The notes under the pieces: model-generated | The model's database searches: none | What the model was told of the DNA's origin: nothing | What the model saw: the letters and a program-made list of their open reading frames with translations, nothing else | Position numbers and translations under genes: made by a program | Shown: positions 1 to 11,813 of the stretch, piece after piece | How the letters are laid out: the number at the start of each line of letters is the position of its first letter | Numbering within the stretch: the stretch's first letter is position 1 | Assembly: GCA_002633005.1 (NCBI GenBank) | Contig: NMRA01000453.1 | Span: 308,689 to 366,871 of the forward strand | Length of the DNA stretch: 58,183 bases | Origin: Phoronis australis | Taxonomy: Eukaryota > Phoronida > Phoronidae | Direction of reading: 5' to 3'

Positions 1-755
1 CTGAATCGGTTTGCTGGTACTGAAATATCAAAAAGTTATAATGAAATGAAACCGGTTTCGATAACTTGTTGTGACATGGACACAGCCTCGCGGAATGAGA
101 TCAGTTGATTGAAGAATCGGCGAAAAAAGAAACTGACCAATTGTTGACGCTATATTTCATGGCGCCAAAAGCCCACGCATAAGGTCGCTCCTCAAATTTA
201 GCAGCGGAATAACGGTAGAATGCCAATTTTCCTAACACCTATAAATAATGCAAGTTTCTCAAGAAAGAGTGTACTTTTTAATGACACAAATTTTTGTCAG
301 AGTTTATTTGGACACCTTTTTACCCATATCGGCGCAAAGCTGTATATTTAGTGTACAGGTTTGGACCAAGGCTAACTATCGCTGTACGTCTTAGTGGCAT
401 TGGAGTTCTATGACAGATTTCCACGATGCCACGCATTTTCGGACGGGTTCGACGTATTTAACACCATTTTTATGATATTAATAAAGACCCGTAGAAGCAT
501 ACCGTCTGTAGTGCAGTCTCGGGCGTAAATCCACGCTATTCGTTGCTCTTGTCTGAAACGCAGCCTTATTTGTACGTTTAGTTAACTTGCGCAGCTTCAA
601 TACTTTGGGTATTGTAAATTGTATTTTTGACCAAATATTCTTGAAATCGTTCTTTTCAGAGTGTAGCGTCTTATATGCGTATGAAAAAGTTCCAATGTTT
701 ACTGTGTTGAAGATCACGAGCAGAAAGCCACTGACTCCTACTATCTGTTTTTCAG
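1..755. other. Intron or upstream sequence of the EGF/ShKT gene
   Basis: I see no supportable coding exon here. The exon at 756 starts in mid-codon after a pyrimidine-rich acceptor (tctgtttttcag), so this stretch is most likely an intron of that gene, whose earlier exons lie left of the window. Open frames here lack domain or splice support. Confidence 0.6.
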
Positions 756-953
756 AATGTGAAGCGCAATGTGAAAACTGTGCTTCTGTCAACCAGTTGA
801 AGTGCAAATGCTTGTGTAAGAAAGGTTACATTGGGCAACGGTGTACAAGCACGTGCAGAAACAACCATGCTAATTGTGGGGACGGCTGGTGGCCATCCAA
901 TTGCAAGCATGATTTCGTGTCCAGATACTGTCCGGCTATGTGTAAAACCTGTG
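756..953 (+). CDS. Internal exon: EGF-like end plus ShKT domain of a secreted or surface protein
   Basis: This is a 198-bp phase 1-1 exon between an acceptor at 754-755 and the donor GTAAG at 954. Its translation starts with two Cys pairs and a C-x-C-x3-G-Y-x-G-x2-C segment, the C-terminal half of an EGF-like module. A six-cysteine ShKT module follows, with spacing C-x6-C-x8-C-x8-C-x3-C-x2-C and the family's typical C-P-x-M-C ending. Symmetric phase-1 exons are usual for shuffled extracellular modules. EGF followed by ShKT occurs in several invertebrate secreted families, including CAP/CRISP-like proteins, but the CAP part would lie outside the window and is not seen. ShKT modules occur widely in non-toxic proteins, and nothing here shows a toxin. 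The 5' end of the gene is missing. Confidence 0.8.
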
Positions 954-3900
954 GTAAGATTCACTTCTTTGCGTCACACTTTGACATGGAGTAATTTATG
1001 TCATCGGACCAAATAGAGGAGAATGTAATTAAGTCATATGTTAGCTGGATGGTTTGGATTCTTCTGTGAGAATTTACGCCTCTCGTCTTTCATGGACGGA
1101 TGTGAAGTCGTGTTTACTTGAAACGTTGAACTACAGTAACTAAAATGCCAACTACCGTGAATGACCCATCAGACCAATCTGATGAAAGTAAAAGACACGA
1201 TTCGATTTAAGATATTTAGCCAACTTAATTTTTTTGGAGATGACAAATGTTGGTATTTTGTCTTCTTTTTCCGCGAAAGGCGTTTACTTAGAAGGTGTAA
1301 GTCAATCAAACTTCTTGCAAAACACTGTACACAATTCAGGTCTGGTTCAATTCATTACTTCCTAGTTTCATTCATGTTTTGCAAATTTAAAAACCTCAAA
1401 ACCAATTTTTGAACAAGTAGCCATTGGACTCTTTCCTGTTAACCGTGATTCCTACTAGTTGCACTAGTTAGACTAACATGCACAGGAAGCTGTAATATGA
1501 AAAATGCATTGTAAAACCAATACGGGTATGACTCGCACGATTCAATCAAGGCCATGAGCCTTTGTCGAGAACAAGGCCTGTGACTATATCCACAGCAAAA
1601 CATCTTGCCACAAGCAACAGAAAGAGACGTAAATGTTATCTCAAACCTTGGTCACAAAAATGTCCCTTTTTGTATTATTCCACATAAGGCTAGCATATAT
1701 TTCACTCATGGAGAACCCCATGGAAAAAGTTTTTGCAGAACCAACCACCTTCAGCCGCGTAGAAATTTGTTTGCTACAGTACACATCCAACTTCAAAAGT
1801 TGAGGTGTCATTCAGAATCTAATCTCCTGCCACGCATTTGCAGTTCGGTATATCTACTCACAATTCACAGTTCTCCATTAACCGAGTCGCCATAATGTTG
1901 AATCAACAAAGTGTATTTGACAAAGCAAGATGCCGTGGTAGTTTTGGGAGTTGTGCGTCTGCGTACTTACGACCGCTAATAATGTACGGCCAACGCAACG
2001 AGTCGCCGCACGGCATCTGGCACTTTGTTTTCACCAACACGGGCACGCCGTGACTAAAGATAACCTCACACCCAACTTATCCATTTCATACGCTGTTTCG
2101 ATCTGGTGCTTTAACCACATATATACTCGATTTCTATTCTCAATTCGTAGTTGGTGTCTAGGTGGCTTCCGTAGTTCATATGTTTTGCACAACAAATGCA
2201 CTGTTGACCTACTAACTGTAGATCCTGTGACCGTTTGACTCGAGTCACCGAAACCCGACTTACAACATTAAAACTTTGTAGTACATGTAATAATTAAGTT
2301 AACTGTGCACTGCAACTTCAGATGATACCGCGAGTAAATGTTGAAATACCAACAAGGTAATGACATGTACAGGTTATGTTGTCCAAACCGACTTTTCACC
2401 GAATGAATATGGACGATATCGTTGTAGACGAGTCGACTGTTTCGACAAATCGACTTCATTTGAACTTAGGAATACACATTCTCAAAAAACGGTAGAGTGA
2501 ATTTCATTGAAACTTTGTAACTTTGAAATTAATTCATCAGTCTCAAAAACACTTTCAGGCTTTTCGTTTTAAATGCCAAGTTTTCGCGTACGGTTAGGAT
2601 AGATGAATACGACTGCTATTTTTTACAAAAATATCTAAATGTAACGTTTAGGTCGGGCTAACGAATAACTAACGGTGAACTGCTGATAAACAAATAGAAC
2701 ACAAAGACAAAGCTTACAGAATACCTGACTTGAAATATCCGCGCCATATTGAAATTCAGTTACCCGCCAGACGGCGATCAGTTTTTTGATGAACAATCGT
2801 TCAACGCCACTTACAGATCCCATGTAATGCGGATGAGGGGTTTCAACCTGCTAGTATGTACATAGTTTTATCGTAATCTATTTTGACCGGGGTACGCCAC
2901 GAGCTGTATGTTGCAGAGTAAAACAAGATGAGGATTACGAAAAATGTCATTTATCTCGACATATGTCCCGAATAATAGATAAATGATACGTGCGTAGCAA
3001 GCTCGTTACCAGCGATGAAAAGGAGACCGAGGTAGGCGATATAAGGTCATTTATTACGACTAATACAATTAAAATATAATGAATACAGATAAGTAACATA
3101 AAATGGTAATCTCTGGTAAGATGGGCAATAAAAAGCGCCATTTATTGTGAAGTAAGTAGAAGAACTAAATAAGACTCTGCAAGATGGGACAGAGTTTTTA
3201 ATTAAGACGTTTCCTGCTATTATAATGCCGGTGAATTTCTACTGCTGTGCGCTGGGATATACTAATGGCAGGCAAACCTTGTAAAATATAAATGGGTGAA
3301 CGATGACATCGTTTTTCATACATTTGTCACTGCCAAAAAGCATCCGCCGGCAAAGCCAGTGGCCGTTGCTGATAAAGTGTGAGAATTTCGACCCCAGCTA
3401 GAGTCAACAAGCTAAAATAAATTCCTGAACTTGCGCTAATCAAACAATGGGAGGGGCCGACAGTGGAATTCATTCTTCTGCTTAAACACTAGTGGACCAC
3501 TATGTAGTAATTAGATTTCTGTCTTCCAAAAAAAGTCGATATCGATGGGAAGTCACTTGCGCTCTCATTACACTAGAGAGCGCCAATGTGAAAAGTTCCC
3601 AATTAAAACTTGTCTTAGTTCACTTGTGACAGATATTAAACTTCTGCTGCTGTAGTTAAGGAAAGGAGAGACTATAGATATTTGTATTTTTGGTCTATAA
3701 TCATAAATGGAAAGTTTGCTAGATAAAAATTGAATTCAATAGATGCTCTAAATAACATTGTCATTTTTACTTCTTGCTACTGGAACTTTTTGTTTTCGGC
3801 ATCCAGTTGAAGTTCATCCAAGAACGCTTTAGTCGTATAACACTCAAGACGTGTTCATTCCCGATCTTCAGCCTCGAGCAACATTGCTCTCTCAAGATCC

Positions 3901-4427
3901 GTATTACTTTGAGATCGGTCTTCATTTGAATAACATACGTATGTTGAACACATACGTTGTGCAGTTACTGCGCCTACAAACCCTCGTTCATACCAAATAA
4001 TCGAGCAACTTGTTTTAATAGACCACTTATCACTATAAAACTCGTTTCAACTAGTTCATTACTCTAATCACGATGCATGACGTAGTTGGGCTAAGTTCGA
4101 TCAAAGAGCGAAGGTAGAAGATTCCTAATATAATGGGAACAGAGTAACTCTAAACTGAACAGTCCACAAGGGCTGTCTGTAACCACATTCTGGATACACT
4201 GCAGTCTTTTTGTGAACAAATTACGTATACATCTAGATTGAACGTTGTTACGACTTTGCATTTAGTTTGTAATATTGAATATTTTAATACAAGAGGTAAC
4301 TACAGAACACCATAAAGAGTTCAAAGACTGGTAAGATACCTGTATACAACATTATAAACGTAATGTCGTTGACAGTGACCCTAACCGCTATTACTTGTGG
4401 TAAGTGTATCGTTGCATCTATGTTTAG
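954..4427 (+). other. Intron of the EGF/ShKT gene
   Basis: This intron of about 3.5 kb runs from GTAAG at 954 to an acceptor (ctatgtttag) ending at 4427. Both flanking exons are phase 1 at this junction. I see no recognisable exon, repeat family or RNA gene inside it, only AT-rich unique-looking sequence. Confidence 0.6.
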
Positions 4428-4711
4428 AGGCTCCCGATGAGCCGTGTGTCACTACCACTGCAGGACTCGCAACAACCACAACTCCAAGCCAGGCGAAACA
4501 ACTGAACACCGTTGCATACTCTAAGAACACAGCTGGCAAGACAACGCAACTGACAACCATTGCATCCACAACTGGTTCATCGCCGAACAACGGAGAAACT
4601 GATAAAACAAAGCATGCGTTAGAATCCGTCTCGGCCGCTGGTAGATGGCATGCAAATTTAAGTCTGATCTCATTCTCGCTATTCGTACGTGTATTGTTTT
4701 CATTCATGTAA
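4428..4711 (+). CDS. Last exon of the EGF/ShKT gene: Thr/Ser-rich stalk and hydrophobic tail
   Basis: The phase-1 acceptor joins the exon ending at 953, so the last ShKT Cys is followed by a Glu and a Pro/Asp-rich linker. The exon encodes about 94 residues. It first gives a long Thr-, Ser- and Ala-rich stretch, likely O-glycosylated, then a short polar region, and ends in about 17 mostly hydrophobic residues right before the stop at 4709-4711. A hydrophobic segment at the extreme C-terminus with no cytoplasmic tail suggests a GPI-attachment signal, though a tail anchor is possible. The minus-strand reading of this stretch is also open but has no domain support. The gene is tail-to-tail with nAChR gene 1. 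Confidence 0.72.
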
Positions 4712-5886
4712 CAGTTGAATTTTACTACTTTAATTTCGCTTTTCTATTTGCGATTAAAGTTTGGACGAGGCAAACGTTGGTTTTCAGAACTTAAAATGCT
4801 ATAGTGACCGAAATTAGGGGCGGATCCAGGATTTTGAGTAAGGGGTCCAAGATCAGAATAACGATAACGTCACAAGCCAAGCTGAAGTCCGTGAGATACG
4901 GACGCAACGTCGATAATTTTTGTAAGTTTTTATTCCACTATTAGACTCAAACTTTATTTATTTCATGACTTGTATGTCGGATTTGTCGATGAGGCAATGA
5001 ATAATCGCTAAAAAGTGTTTTTTTTAAGTCTACACCCTGCAGATGCAAATGATGATATTCTTTTGATAACAAGTATATATTTTTTTATCTTCCCAAACAC
5101 GCGCAAGATCACCATGAGTTTCAAAGAATTGAAAGGCTTTTTTCATTTTGCTTGATTTTCCGTGGTTTTGCGAGTCTTGCCTATTTCAGTATAGAATGCA
5201 CCAAAGGTTGTACACATGCAAACAAATCATGTGGACGACAAGCACCTACCGATCGATCGACCAGAGAGCAACAGCTTTTACTATCTCTCCATAAGGCAAA
5301 AACGCACTAGCATATACATGTAACCACAGTCGCTACTACAACAGTTGTACAGCTGTTGAGAACAGCGCAGGCCCTGATAAGGGTACCGACGAACGACCCG
5401 ATCATCCAGGCCATGCAGTTCACTACAGAACTGGAATATATTATTTGTTTGAAACTTATAGGCTAAATGGTCACAAAACTTAATGTTTGCAGTATCACAA
5501 ACCTAATATTCATTTGGTTCACATAACTACAGTCTTAGTAAAATGTTGTAAAACATGTTTTGGAAAAATAACAGTGCACAGAATCCTACGACATTGACAA
5601 CATAATCAAACTTCCTTTGACACATGTATAATTATTTGAGACAAAATCCCACAAACGTTCTAGGTTTGTCAAAGAATTTTCGTGCTTATTTTGTTTAACT
5701 TTGTACTGTACTTTCATTATAAGGCCTATTTCATTTGCCATGCAATATGTAAAAAAGTGATGGTGAAAGGGCAAAATCCACTGAAACGGCACGCACTACT
5801 GGGCAAATGAAATTGTGACAAATTTTCATTACTCAGCTGCTTTTGATTGTTTGATAAATTCGACATTTCGATATGCGTAGACTTAC
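4712..5886. other. Tail-to-tail intergenic region with an element end
   Basis: This spacer lies between the + strand EGF/ShKT gene and minus-strand nAChR gene 1 and should hold both 3' untranslated regions. At about 4816-4860 there is a diverged left end of the GGGGCGGATCCAGGATTTTG repeat family also seen at 22225 and 45954. I see nothing else certain. Confidence 0.5.
4753..4758 (+). terminator. Candidate poly(A) signal (ATTAAA)
   Basis: ATTAAA lies 42 bp after the stop of the EGF/ShKT gene. It is the commonest variant of AATAAA and is plausibly placed, but a single hexamer in AT-rich DNA is weak evidence. Confidence 0.35.
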
Positions 5887-6225
5887 TCATCGTTCATATG
5901 ATGGAGTATACGTAAAGATGTAAATTGCCATAGTAGCCGTTATAAAGAAAAATACGTAGAAAAATAACTGATCCATTACTGTACCAACCAGCTGCCATTC
6001 CTCAACAATGACGGCCTCAGCTTCTTTCTTTTGGAACATTTCTTGCAGGTCAGAAACTGCAAGCATTATTCGTTTTAGGTAATATTCGGCCAACGAAGAC
6101 TTTCGATCGATGTCTTCGATCTGCATGTTGTTTTGTTCTAAGGTGACATCTTCAATGTGGTCGTTTATGTGAGTGTCCCTCCCCGCTACCGCATTTAATG
6201 TTTTCAGACGTTCAAGTGGATGTAC
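5887..6225 (-). CDS. nAChR gene 1 exon 8: end of cytoplasmic loop, M4, stop
   Basis: The acceptor is ttgttttttcag, the phase is 0, and the exon has 112 codons plus TGA. It encodes the variable part of the M3-M4 loop, then an amphipathic helix with E-E-W-Q-L leading into D-Q-L-F-F-Y, the usual start of M4 in this family. The M4 helix follows, with a nine-residue tail after it. The TGA is followed directly by GTAAGT, which could look like a splice donor. The paralogue has its TGA at the same codon without that donor, so I take the TGA as the true end. Confidence 0.92.
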   Translation of the reverse strand, partial: VHPLERLKTLNAVAGRDTHINDHIEDVTLEQNNMQIEDIDRKSSLAEYYLKRIMLAVSDLQEMFQKKEAEAVIVEEWQLVGTVMDQLFFYVFFFITATMAIYIFTYTPSYER

Positions 6226-7488
6226 CTGAAAAAACAACGATGAACAATTTTTAATCGGAAGTACACGTGCATATATGCATGAAGAACACTTCTGCTATCG
6301 ATTAAGCGAAATTTCAAAAAACCTCCATCACGTATCTCTAGCCTACTTGAAGATATACCGACAGTGTGATTCCAGCGACAGTTGCTTTTAAATTCCAATC
6401 TAAACTTTAGGGCCTTTCATACTAACGTCGACGCGTCGATGGTTTGGAGGATTGCCTTTAGTATGAACGCTTAACTTCGGTCCTGGACCGAAGTAAACAG
6501 CTCCAAGTAACACCGCAGTTAACATGTTGATTTAACAGCGCAGCGTCGACGCTGCGGTGCCGAATGAATGGTCAACTTCGGTCCCATCGAAGTTATCGCC
6601 AGGTGCCACTGTTATCGTCAACATTTTAAGTGTAGTGTAGTCGCTAGTAGTTCCTTATATTTTGCTCGAATAATCTCCAGTCAAATTAAAATAAGTTTTA
6701 TGTCAATTAGCCGGCATGTAAATGCTCCCAAATTGTCACATTGAAAAAAATCTCAGCGTGCAGCGCTACCTTGCGATTACTTCGACGACAACAGCGTCAC
6801 CTGCCGTTTACTTCGATGTTCCTTAACTACCGAAGCCAGTATGAACGGTTTAGTTAATTTCGCAGTTAACGTCGACTCTCCGCTTAGACCGGAGTTAAGT
6901 CAGTATGAACTTGAATCGGTAAAATGAGTCTGGAGGCTCACCAAAACTGAACAGCAACCTGGTGGTTCCAGAAATGCATCATGAGACGCGCTTCGGAAAT
7001 GTGTACAAAGTATCGCCCCCTTACGGCGATCACCGCAGATGATTAAAAATGGGCGCGTTTAATTAAATATACAGAGTTAAACCCTTTTGTATTGAGTATG
7101 GCCTCCTATTTGACTGCTATTTTTGCTATTCCTTACTCGAAAACTAAATGCGATGACATATTAAGGTATCGTATAGGCTAGAAGTCGGTCCTAGTATTTT
7201 GAATCACAATACTTATCAAGGCAACACTGTCGCGTGTGGTATTGATTTAATGAGAAGGAAGTGGTATGCAACGGTAACCATCGTCATTCGAACGTAATAC
7301 TCGAATCCTTAGCTGCTGGGTCACTTTTGTCCGTAATTGAGGAATATCAAGTGCTTCTTGTGCTTGACCCTCCACTGCCATGATCTGCGAGTGACTGTGT
7401 TGTTTGAAATTACTTGCAATTGCTTAAAATCAAACATTCTTTGCCTATTCCAATGCTCTTACTCCGCATGTCCTTAAACATAACTTAC
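6226..7488 (-). other. nAChR gene 1 intron 7, with MITE-like insertion
   Basis: A phase-0 intron. Its two ends resemble the matching intron of gene 2 (42806-44659). A block of about 500 bp at 6411-6912 is absent from gene 2 and is listed separately. Confidence 0.8.
6411..6912. mobile_element. MITE-like insertion rich in palindromes
   Basis: The left edge (ctttcatactaacgtcgac) and the right edge read in reverse (gttcatactgacttaactcc) are imperfect inverted repeats. The interior holds near-perfect palindromes: 6475-6495 around ggtcctggacc and an 18-bp one centred on gtcgac near 6548. Gene 2 intron 7 runs through this point without the block, so it was gained by gene 1 after duplication, or lost by gene 2. 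No coding capacity is seen. The class is unassigned. Confidence 0.6.
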
Positions 7489-7697
7489 TTTTGAAATTTT
7501 GCTTTCGTTATGACATGCTAGTGTTTGTCTAACCATATATTTCCTGCAGGTAATTGTAGCCACCCAGTCAAGTGCGATTTTCTTCAGCCAAGGGGGTATT
7601 CTTCGCCCATGAGAGCCGCCGTGATGTGTTGCCAAAATAAGCACGGAGAAGACCGTAGATAATGCCACGAGGATGATTGAAGCAGCAAAGAATTTTC
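7489..7697 (-). CDS. nAChR gene 1 exon 7: M3 and start of cytoplasmic loop
   Basis: 209 bp, entering in phase 1 (acceptor gatgttttttag) and leaving in phase 0 (donor GTAAGT). It opens with G-K-F-F, the conserved start of M3, then the M3 helix, then H-H-G-G-S-H and R-I-P-P-W, which match the conserved H-H-R...H.M-P-x-W region just after M3 in nicotinic subunits. The remainder is a basic stretch of the cytoplasmic loop. Confidence 0.93.
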
Positions 7698-9552
7698 CTA
7701 AAAAACATCCATCCACATGTAACGCAATATGAATGAATGTATTTTATGTCAATAGTGGAATTATAGTTTTAATTTCCTTTCTAACATTCTCAATAGTGAT
7801 TGATCAGGAACACATGAACACAAAAACGACAACTTATAACAAAGTTACCGGAATGATACTTTGAAATTCTTGTTTCATTGTAAAACTGACATCCAAATGA
7901 GACAGTTGCACCACTCGGAGGCTAATTGAGGTGGCGTATCTCACGTTATTGTCGGCTACATAATGAAACAAGTCAAGGTGCTGTTATATCATATTAACAT
8001 ATACATAGTACATTAACTAGCAAAGGGCCATTTGAAGTCGACGAAACATTGGCTATTGCACAAATGGATCATTTATAACATCGGCGATCATATGCTGATG
8101 ATACTACCCTGATGTCTGTGAGTGACTAAAGCCAAATCAATAAGTTACCCACCCCTTGAAGAGGTCTCGTATTACTAAAGCTATGCGATCACGTAAAAGT
8201 ACTACATGGACTGCAGAGGACATCAGGTATTCATGCGCCGATATCTTCCGCATGACCCTCAACTGGAGATAGACGAAGTGGCGGTTACGCCTAGGGTGAG
8301 TTTACAAAAACAAAAGTGTACATGCAACTAAGCTGTGTTATAAAATTGTATGTGCACAATCTTGCCATCATTTTAAAAATTTCTTGGGACTTTGCTACCT
8401 ACCCCATTACCTATTTCGGAAGTTTTGCACTCACTAGTACTAAGCAACATTAGCACCAGAAGCATTGGGGTGGTATCATATCTGTCAGTGCAATGCACCG
8501 GAGCCGAGATCACATTGAACTGCAACTTGAGGGGACTTACAATGTCTGTTAAATTTACGCAGGTGACGAAACACCATCTGAACTACACCAAACCGGTGTA
8601 GAGAGAATGTATCTACAAGAAAACTACAACGTCGAAACACAACGGCGCTACAGAACTCGAGAAAAAAAATGGCAATTGGTCGTGAATGACATTTGCAGAA
8701 GCCAGGGAATCGTTATCGTGAAAGTAGTAACCACAAGTGATACGCCTGTGTAACTACACTCTTGTCCCCAGCGGGAGAAACCAACATGGACACATGACAG
8801 CCTCGCTTGGCGTCACAACCAAAGGCTAATACCCACATGCCAATCAATGCACAGAACACGGGAGACGGAATGACCCGGGGATGAAGACACAACAACAGGT
8901 GGAAGCAATTCACTTAACCACTACCGATAGCACTGGCAGATCTATCTAGAAAGCGACCAATGAAAACACCCGAGAGACAAAGATAATGACTGGTCGAGAA
9001 ATTCCACCAATATAACTTTCCATCTCAGACTAGGAACTGCAACACGTCCAAATTCCACACTCTAACGTTATTAAGAATGAAGAGCTATCTATGCCAAAAG
9101 AACAACGTATTTCAACACCAAAAACAGGAAAAATGTGCACATATGGAGATCTAGATCGACACTCAATGCACGAACAGAGGTTGGTTCACACTATGCTTTT
9201 CCCAGGAAAATCGACACATCATTTTCTGGGCCATCTGAAAGACAGAAAGACCACACTTGACAAAGCTGTGACAACAGAAATTCGTACACGGTACTTTGCT
9301 TGACTAAGCGGGAACAACTAATTCTTACTCAGATGTAGACTAACAAGCGTTTTTCTCTCTGGTGCCTTGCTGTAGGACGGTCAAGGTATCGATCTATGAA
9401 TATTTTCAAGTTCAGGCTAATATTGAACAATTTTAATACCCCTATTTTACCTGTATACTAGTCTCTTACTGATTTGTGTCATGTTCTAGTTAACGTTTTA
9501 ATTGTGCATGTTAAATTTTCTACACCACCTTTTTAAATTGACTTGTCTTTAT

Positions 9553-9672
9553 TACTACTACCACTACTAATTCTACTGCTGCTGCTGCTGTTGCTGCTGC
9601 TGTTACTGCTGGTGCAACTCTTGTTGCTGCTGCTGCTGCTACTACTGCTGCTGCTGCTGCTGCTGCTACTGG
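9553..9672. repeat. CTG/CTA microsatellite in intron 6
   Basis: An imperfect trinucleotide run of ctg, cta and ttg units. The long leucine or serine frames across it are artefacts of the repeat. Gene 2 carries a longer run at the corresponding intron position (46125-46400), so the repeat predates the gene duplication. Confidence 0.9.
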
Positions 9673-10334
9673 TACTAACTGCCCGAGTGCCAAGACGAGG
9701 GATATGGGGTGTTAAACGATCTGATAACACTTTGTTTAACAGGCTCATCTCTGTTCCAATGTCACGACACCTCATGCAAATCAAGCAAACGTTTGATGTC
9801 TATCACCTCAACGTGAAGTCAACTGAAGACAAGTGAGATCACAATACAGCTGCACACGCTAACTACATGTACAATATGAAGATCAGTCTTGTTCAAAAGG
9901 TCTTAGATGTGGCAATTACCAAGTTTTCAACATCCTCAAAGATTTACTCATCCTGAAACACCTTATACTGAAGTGTGTGTTGAAGAGGCCATGCAAGGCC
10001 AACTTTCTAAAACGTAATATGTGGAATCCTGTCTGGTTAACTATTCAGAATCGCCCATCTGTTGACTCCCAGACAATTATGTACAAGTGAAAGATGCGCC
10101 GCAGAAGATGGTGAGCTGTTCATAGTGCACAATACCCACGACCTTCTCCTGTTGATGTGGATTCTCAGTCATTCACCTCAGACAGCCTCCATCTCTAGCA
10201 TCGATCTCCCCATACCAACAGCGTATGGTACGTGAAGCCATCGCCAAAATTCACCGAGGAACTTGATTGTGTTTTACATGTAGCTGCATCACTGTTTCAT
10301 GACTGCACGGATGCAACTAGGTACATGTATTTAA

Positions 10335-11778
10335 AGGAGAATGCCACCCGATTTAATTAGTCTTTTATAACGTCTTAATCTGTCTATATACACATCGCCT
10401 CTTATACAGTTGACCTCACCTTGCCGTGAAGTGTCGCGTTAACCTGCGAGGAAGGTGAGAAACGACACAGCGACGTCAGTGGTTCGTCTACAGAGTGAAT
10501 ACCGCTATATCGCGGTGCATCGTTCCCGCTTGTCCGAAATATGAAGCTGCGAAGAAAGCGGGTATATCGTTTTTTCGACTTCCTCGAGTGTCCGAAATGC
10601 TTAGGAAGAGGCTCGCGGTAGTGAAGAATGAAAGGTACGCTGTTAATAACAAGTATGAGGTCGTGAAAAATCTCCGTGTCTGTGGCAGGCATTTCGTCGA
10701 CAGTGATTTCTCTGACGAATTCCGGCTTACCAAAGAACTATCTATAAGTTCCGTTGCCTGTTTATGTTCACGGCGCCTCTAGTATTTCTTGATCAGTGTA
10801 TTCGAATTGATAGCTTGTGAAACCTAACGATCCGATCCGTGAAGTCTTCGTCCAATGAGCTCTTGACTAACTACATGTAAGTCGGGCGAGTTGCCATGTA
10901 GACTTATTATTCTGCGTTCTGTCTCAAAATGAATTATTCTCATCCTAACCAAGGCTTATATAAAACTGAAACAAAGTCTGTCTCATTAAAGCTATGGTCA
11001 CACGTTAGGGGAATCTTTATTCAGAAATACAAATACATTATTTAAGTCATTGTTACTGTACAACCTTTGCCCTGACAGTGTGTGGAAGGGGAACCCCGAC
11101 TCCGCGGCCCCCGACGACAAGTAAGTAGATTTTCAGTTTCGTGGCTAATTCCCATTATTTCTTTGGCTCACTATTGTAGTCTTTTCGTGACTGGAGGTTT
11201 AGTTTCCAACTAAAGCTGATTTATGTTCGTGCCAGTCCCAGCGGCCTCGACGGGCCTGATCGGGTTCCGAGCCACTGGTCTGGATAACAAGCGTTTTGTG
11301 TGTTTAGAACTCAAAAAAATCATCAGTCTAAACAACACAGTTCTAGGTTCTCCTGTCTGGATTTCACGGAAGAATAGGACTACTTCGACTGCATCTCCGC
11401 ACAGTCCCCAAACTCCTACTATGGACCTTGGTAAATTGGCCGGCCGAACTTTGTAGTCTACGGTGTGCCCAAATACCAATGAATCCGCAACAAAACAACA
11501 CGTTTTTATAAGAACTCAGGGTATTTATAAGGGTTTTACATCGAAGTTTGATTATTTATTGGTGTTAAACGATGAATTCAAGCGATAACCTGACACCAGT
11601 AACCCGTGTTGTGAACTGCTGAACGGACTGCGTGTGAAACCAATTGCGTCATTGGATAATTTCAACACCTCCGTCTGCCGTCAGGTGTCAGGTAACGCAA
11701 CCGAACGTGCCGTTATCGAGTATAACTACTCGATCTAAATTGATACAAAATGGGTTGTTTTTTGGGTGGCATTCTCCT
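10335..11778 (+). mobile_element. THAP-encoding DNA transposon, copy 1 (TTAA target)
   Basis: The 1444-bp element starts AGGAGAATGCCACCC and ends GGGTGGCATTCTCCT, with TTAA on both sides (10331-10334 and 11779-11782). Gene 2 has the uninterrupted site (catgtatTTAAtgtaaaa, 50165-50182), which proves the ends. TTAA duplications together with a THAP domain point to the Kolobok superfamily. A 2-bp TA duplication with one more base of inverted repeat is an equally possible reading and would fit ISL2EU-like elements. It encodes a THAP domain (10495-10782) but no catalytic domain that I can recognise, so it is probably non-autonomous or decayed. Confidence 0.85.
10495..10782 (+). CDS. THAP domain ORF inside transposon copy 1
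   Basis: 95 codons. THAP domains are C2CH zinc-binding DNA-binding modules found at the N-terminus of P-element, Kolobok and ISL2EU-type transposases. Seen here: C-x4-C near residues 8-13, a basic segment leading into S-F-F-R-L-P (the usual F-x-F-P position), a run of Arg/Lys, and C-G-R-H-F, the C-x2-H half, near residues 64-68. The Trp usually found mid-domain is absent. The frame ends soon after the domain, so this is the DNA-binding exon of a transposase or a remnant of it. Copy 2 carries a broken version at 46640-46852. Confidence 0.7.
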   Translation: MNTAISRCIVPACPKYEAAKKAGISFFRLPRVSEMLRKRLAVVKNERYAVNNKYEVVKNLRVCGRHFVDSDFSDEFRLTKELSISSVACLCSRRL

Positions 11779-11813
11779 TTAATGTAAAAACACAAACACG
11801 TGTTCTACGTTAC

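Larger units (their letters stand above)
7698..11813 (-). other. nAChR gene 1 intron 6
   Basis: A phase-1 intron between the M1-M2 and M3 exons. Much of 7700-10330 aligns by eye with 44870-46460 and 49600-50170 of gene 2, including segments around 8840-9350 and 9850-10330. It holds a CTG/CTA microsatellite (9553-9672) and the THAP element at 10335-11778, which ends only 35 bp from the M1-M2 exon. Confidence 0.85.

Noticed and set aside
5881-5889. GTAAGT directly after the gene 1 stop, suggesting a further exon
   Set aside because: The paralogue stops at the same codon without a donor, and both proteins end after M4 as the family normally does.
9533-9836. Frames rich in Leu or Ser across the CTG tract
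   Set aside because: Translation of a microsatellite inside an nAChR intron; all frames of such repeats stay open.
11210-11479. Frames on both strands in the THAP element, similar in copy 2
   Set aside because: Indels between copies happen to keep both strands open; I recognise no domain, so I do not call a second transposon gene.
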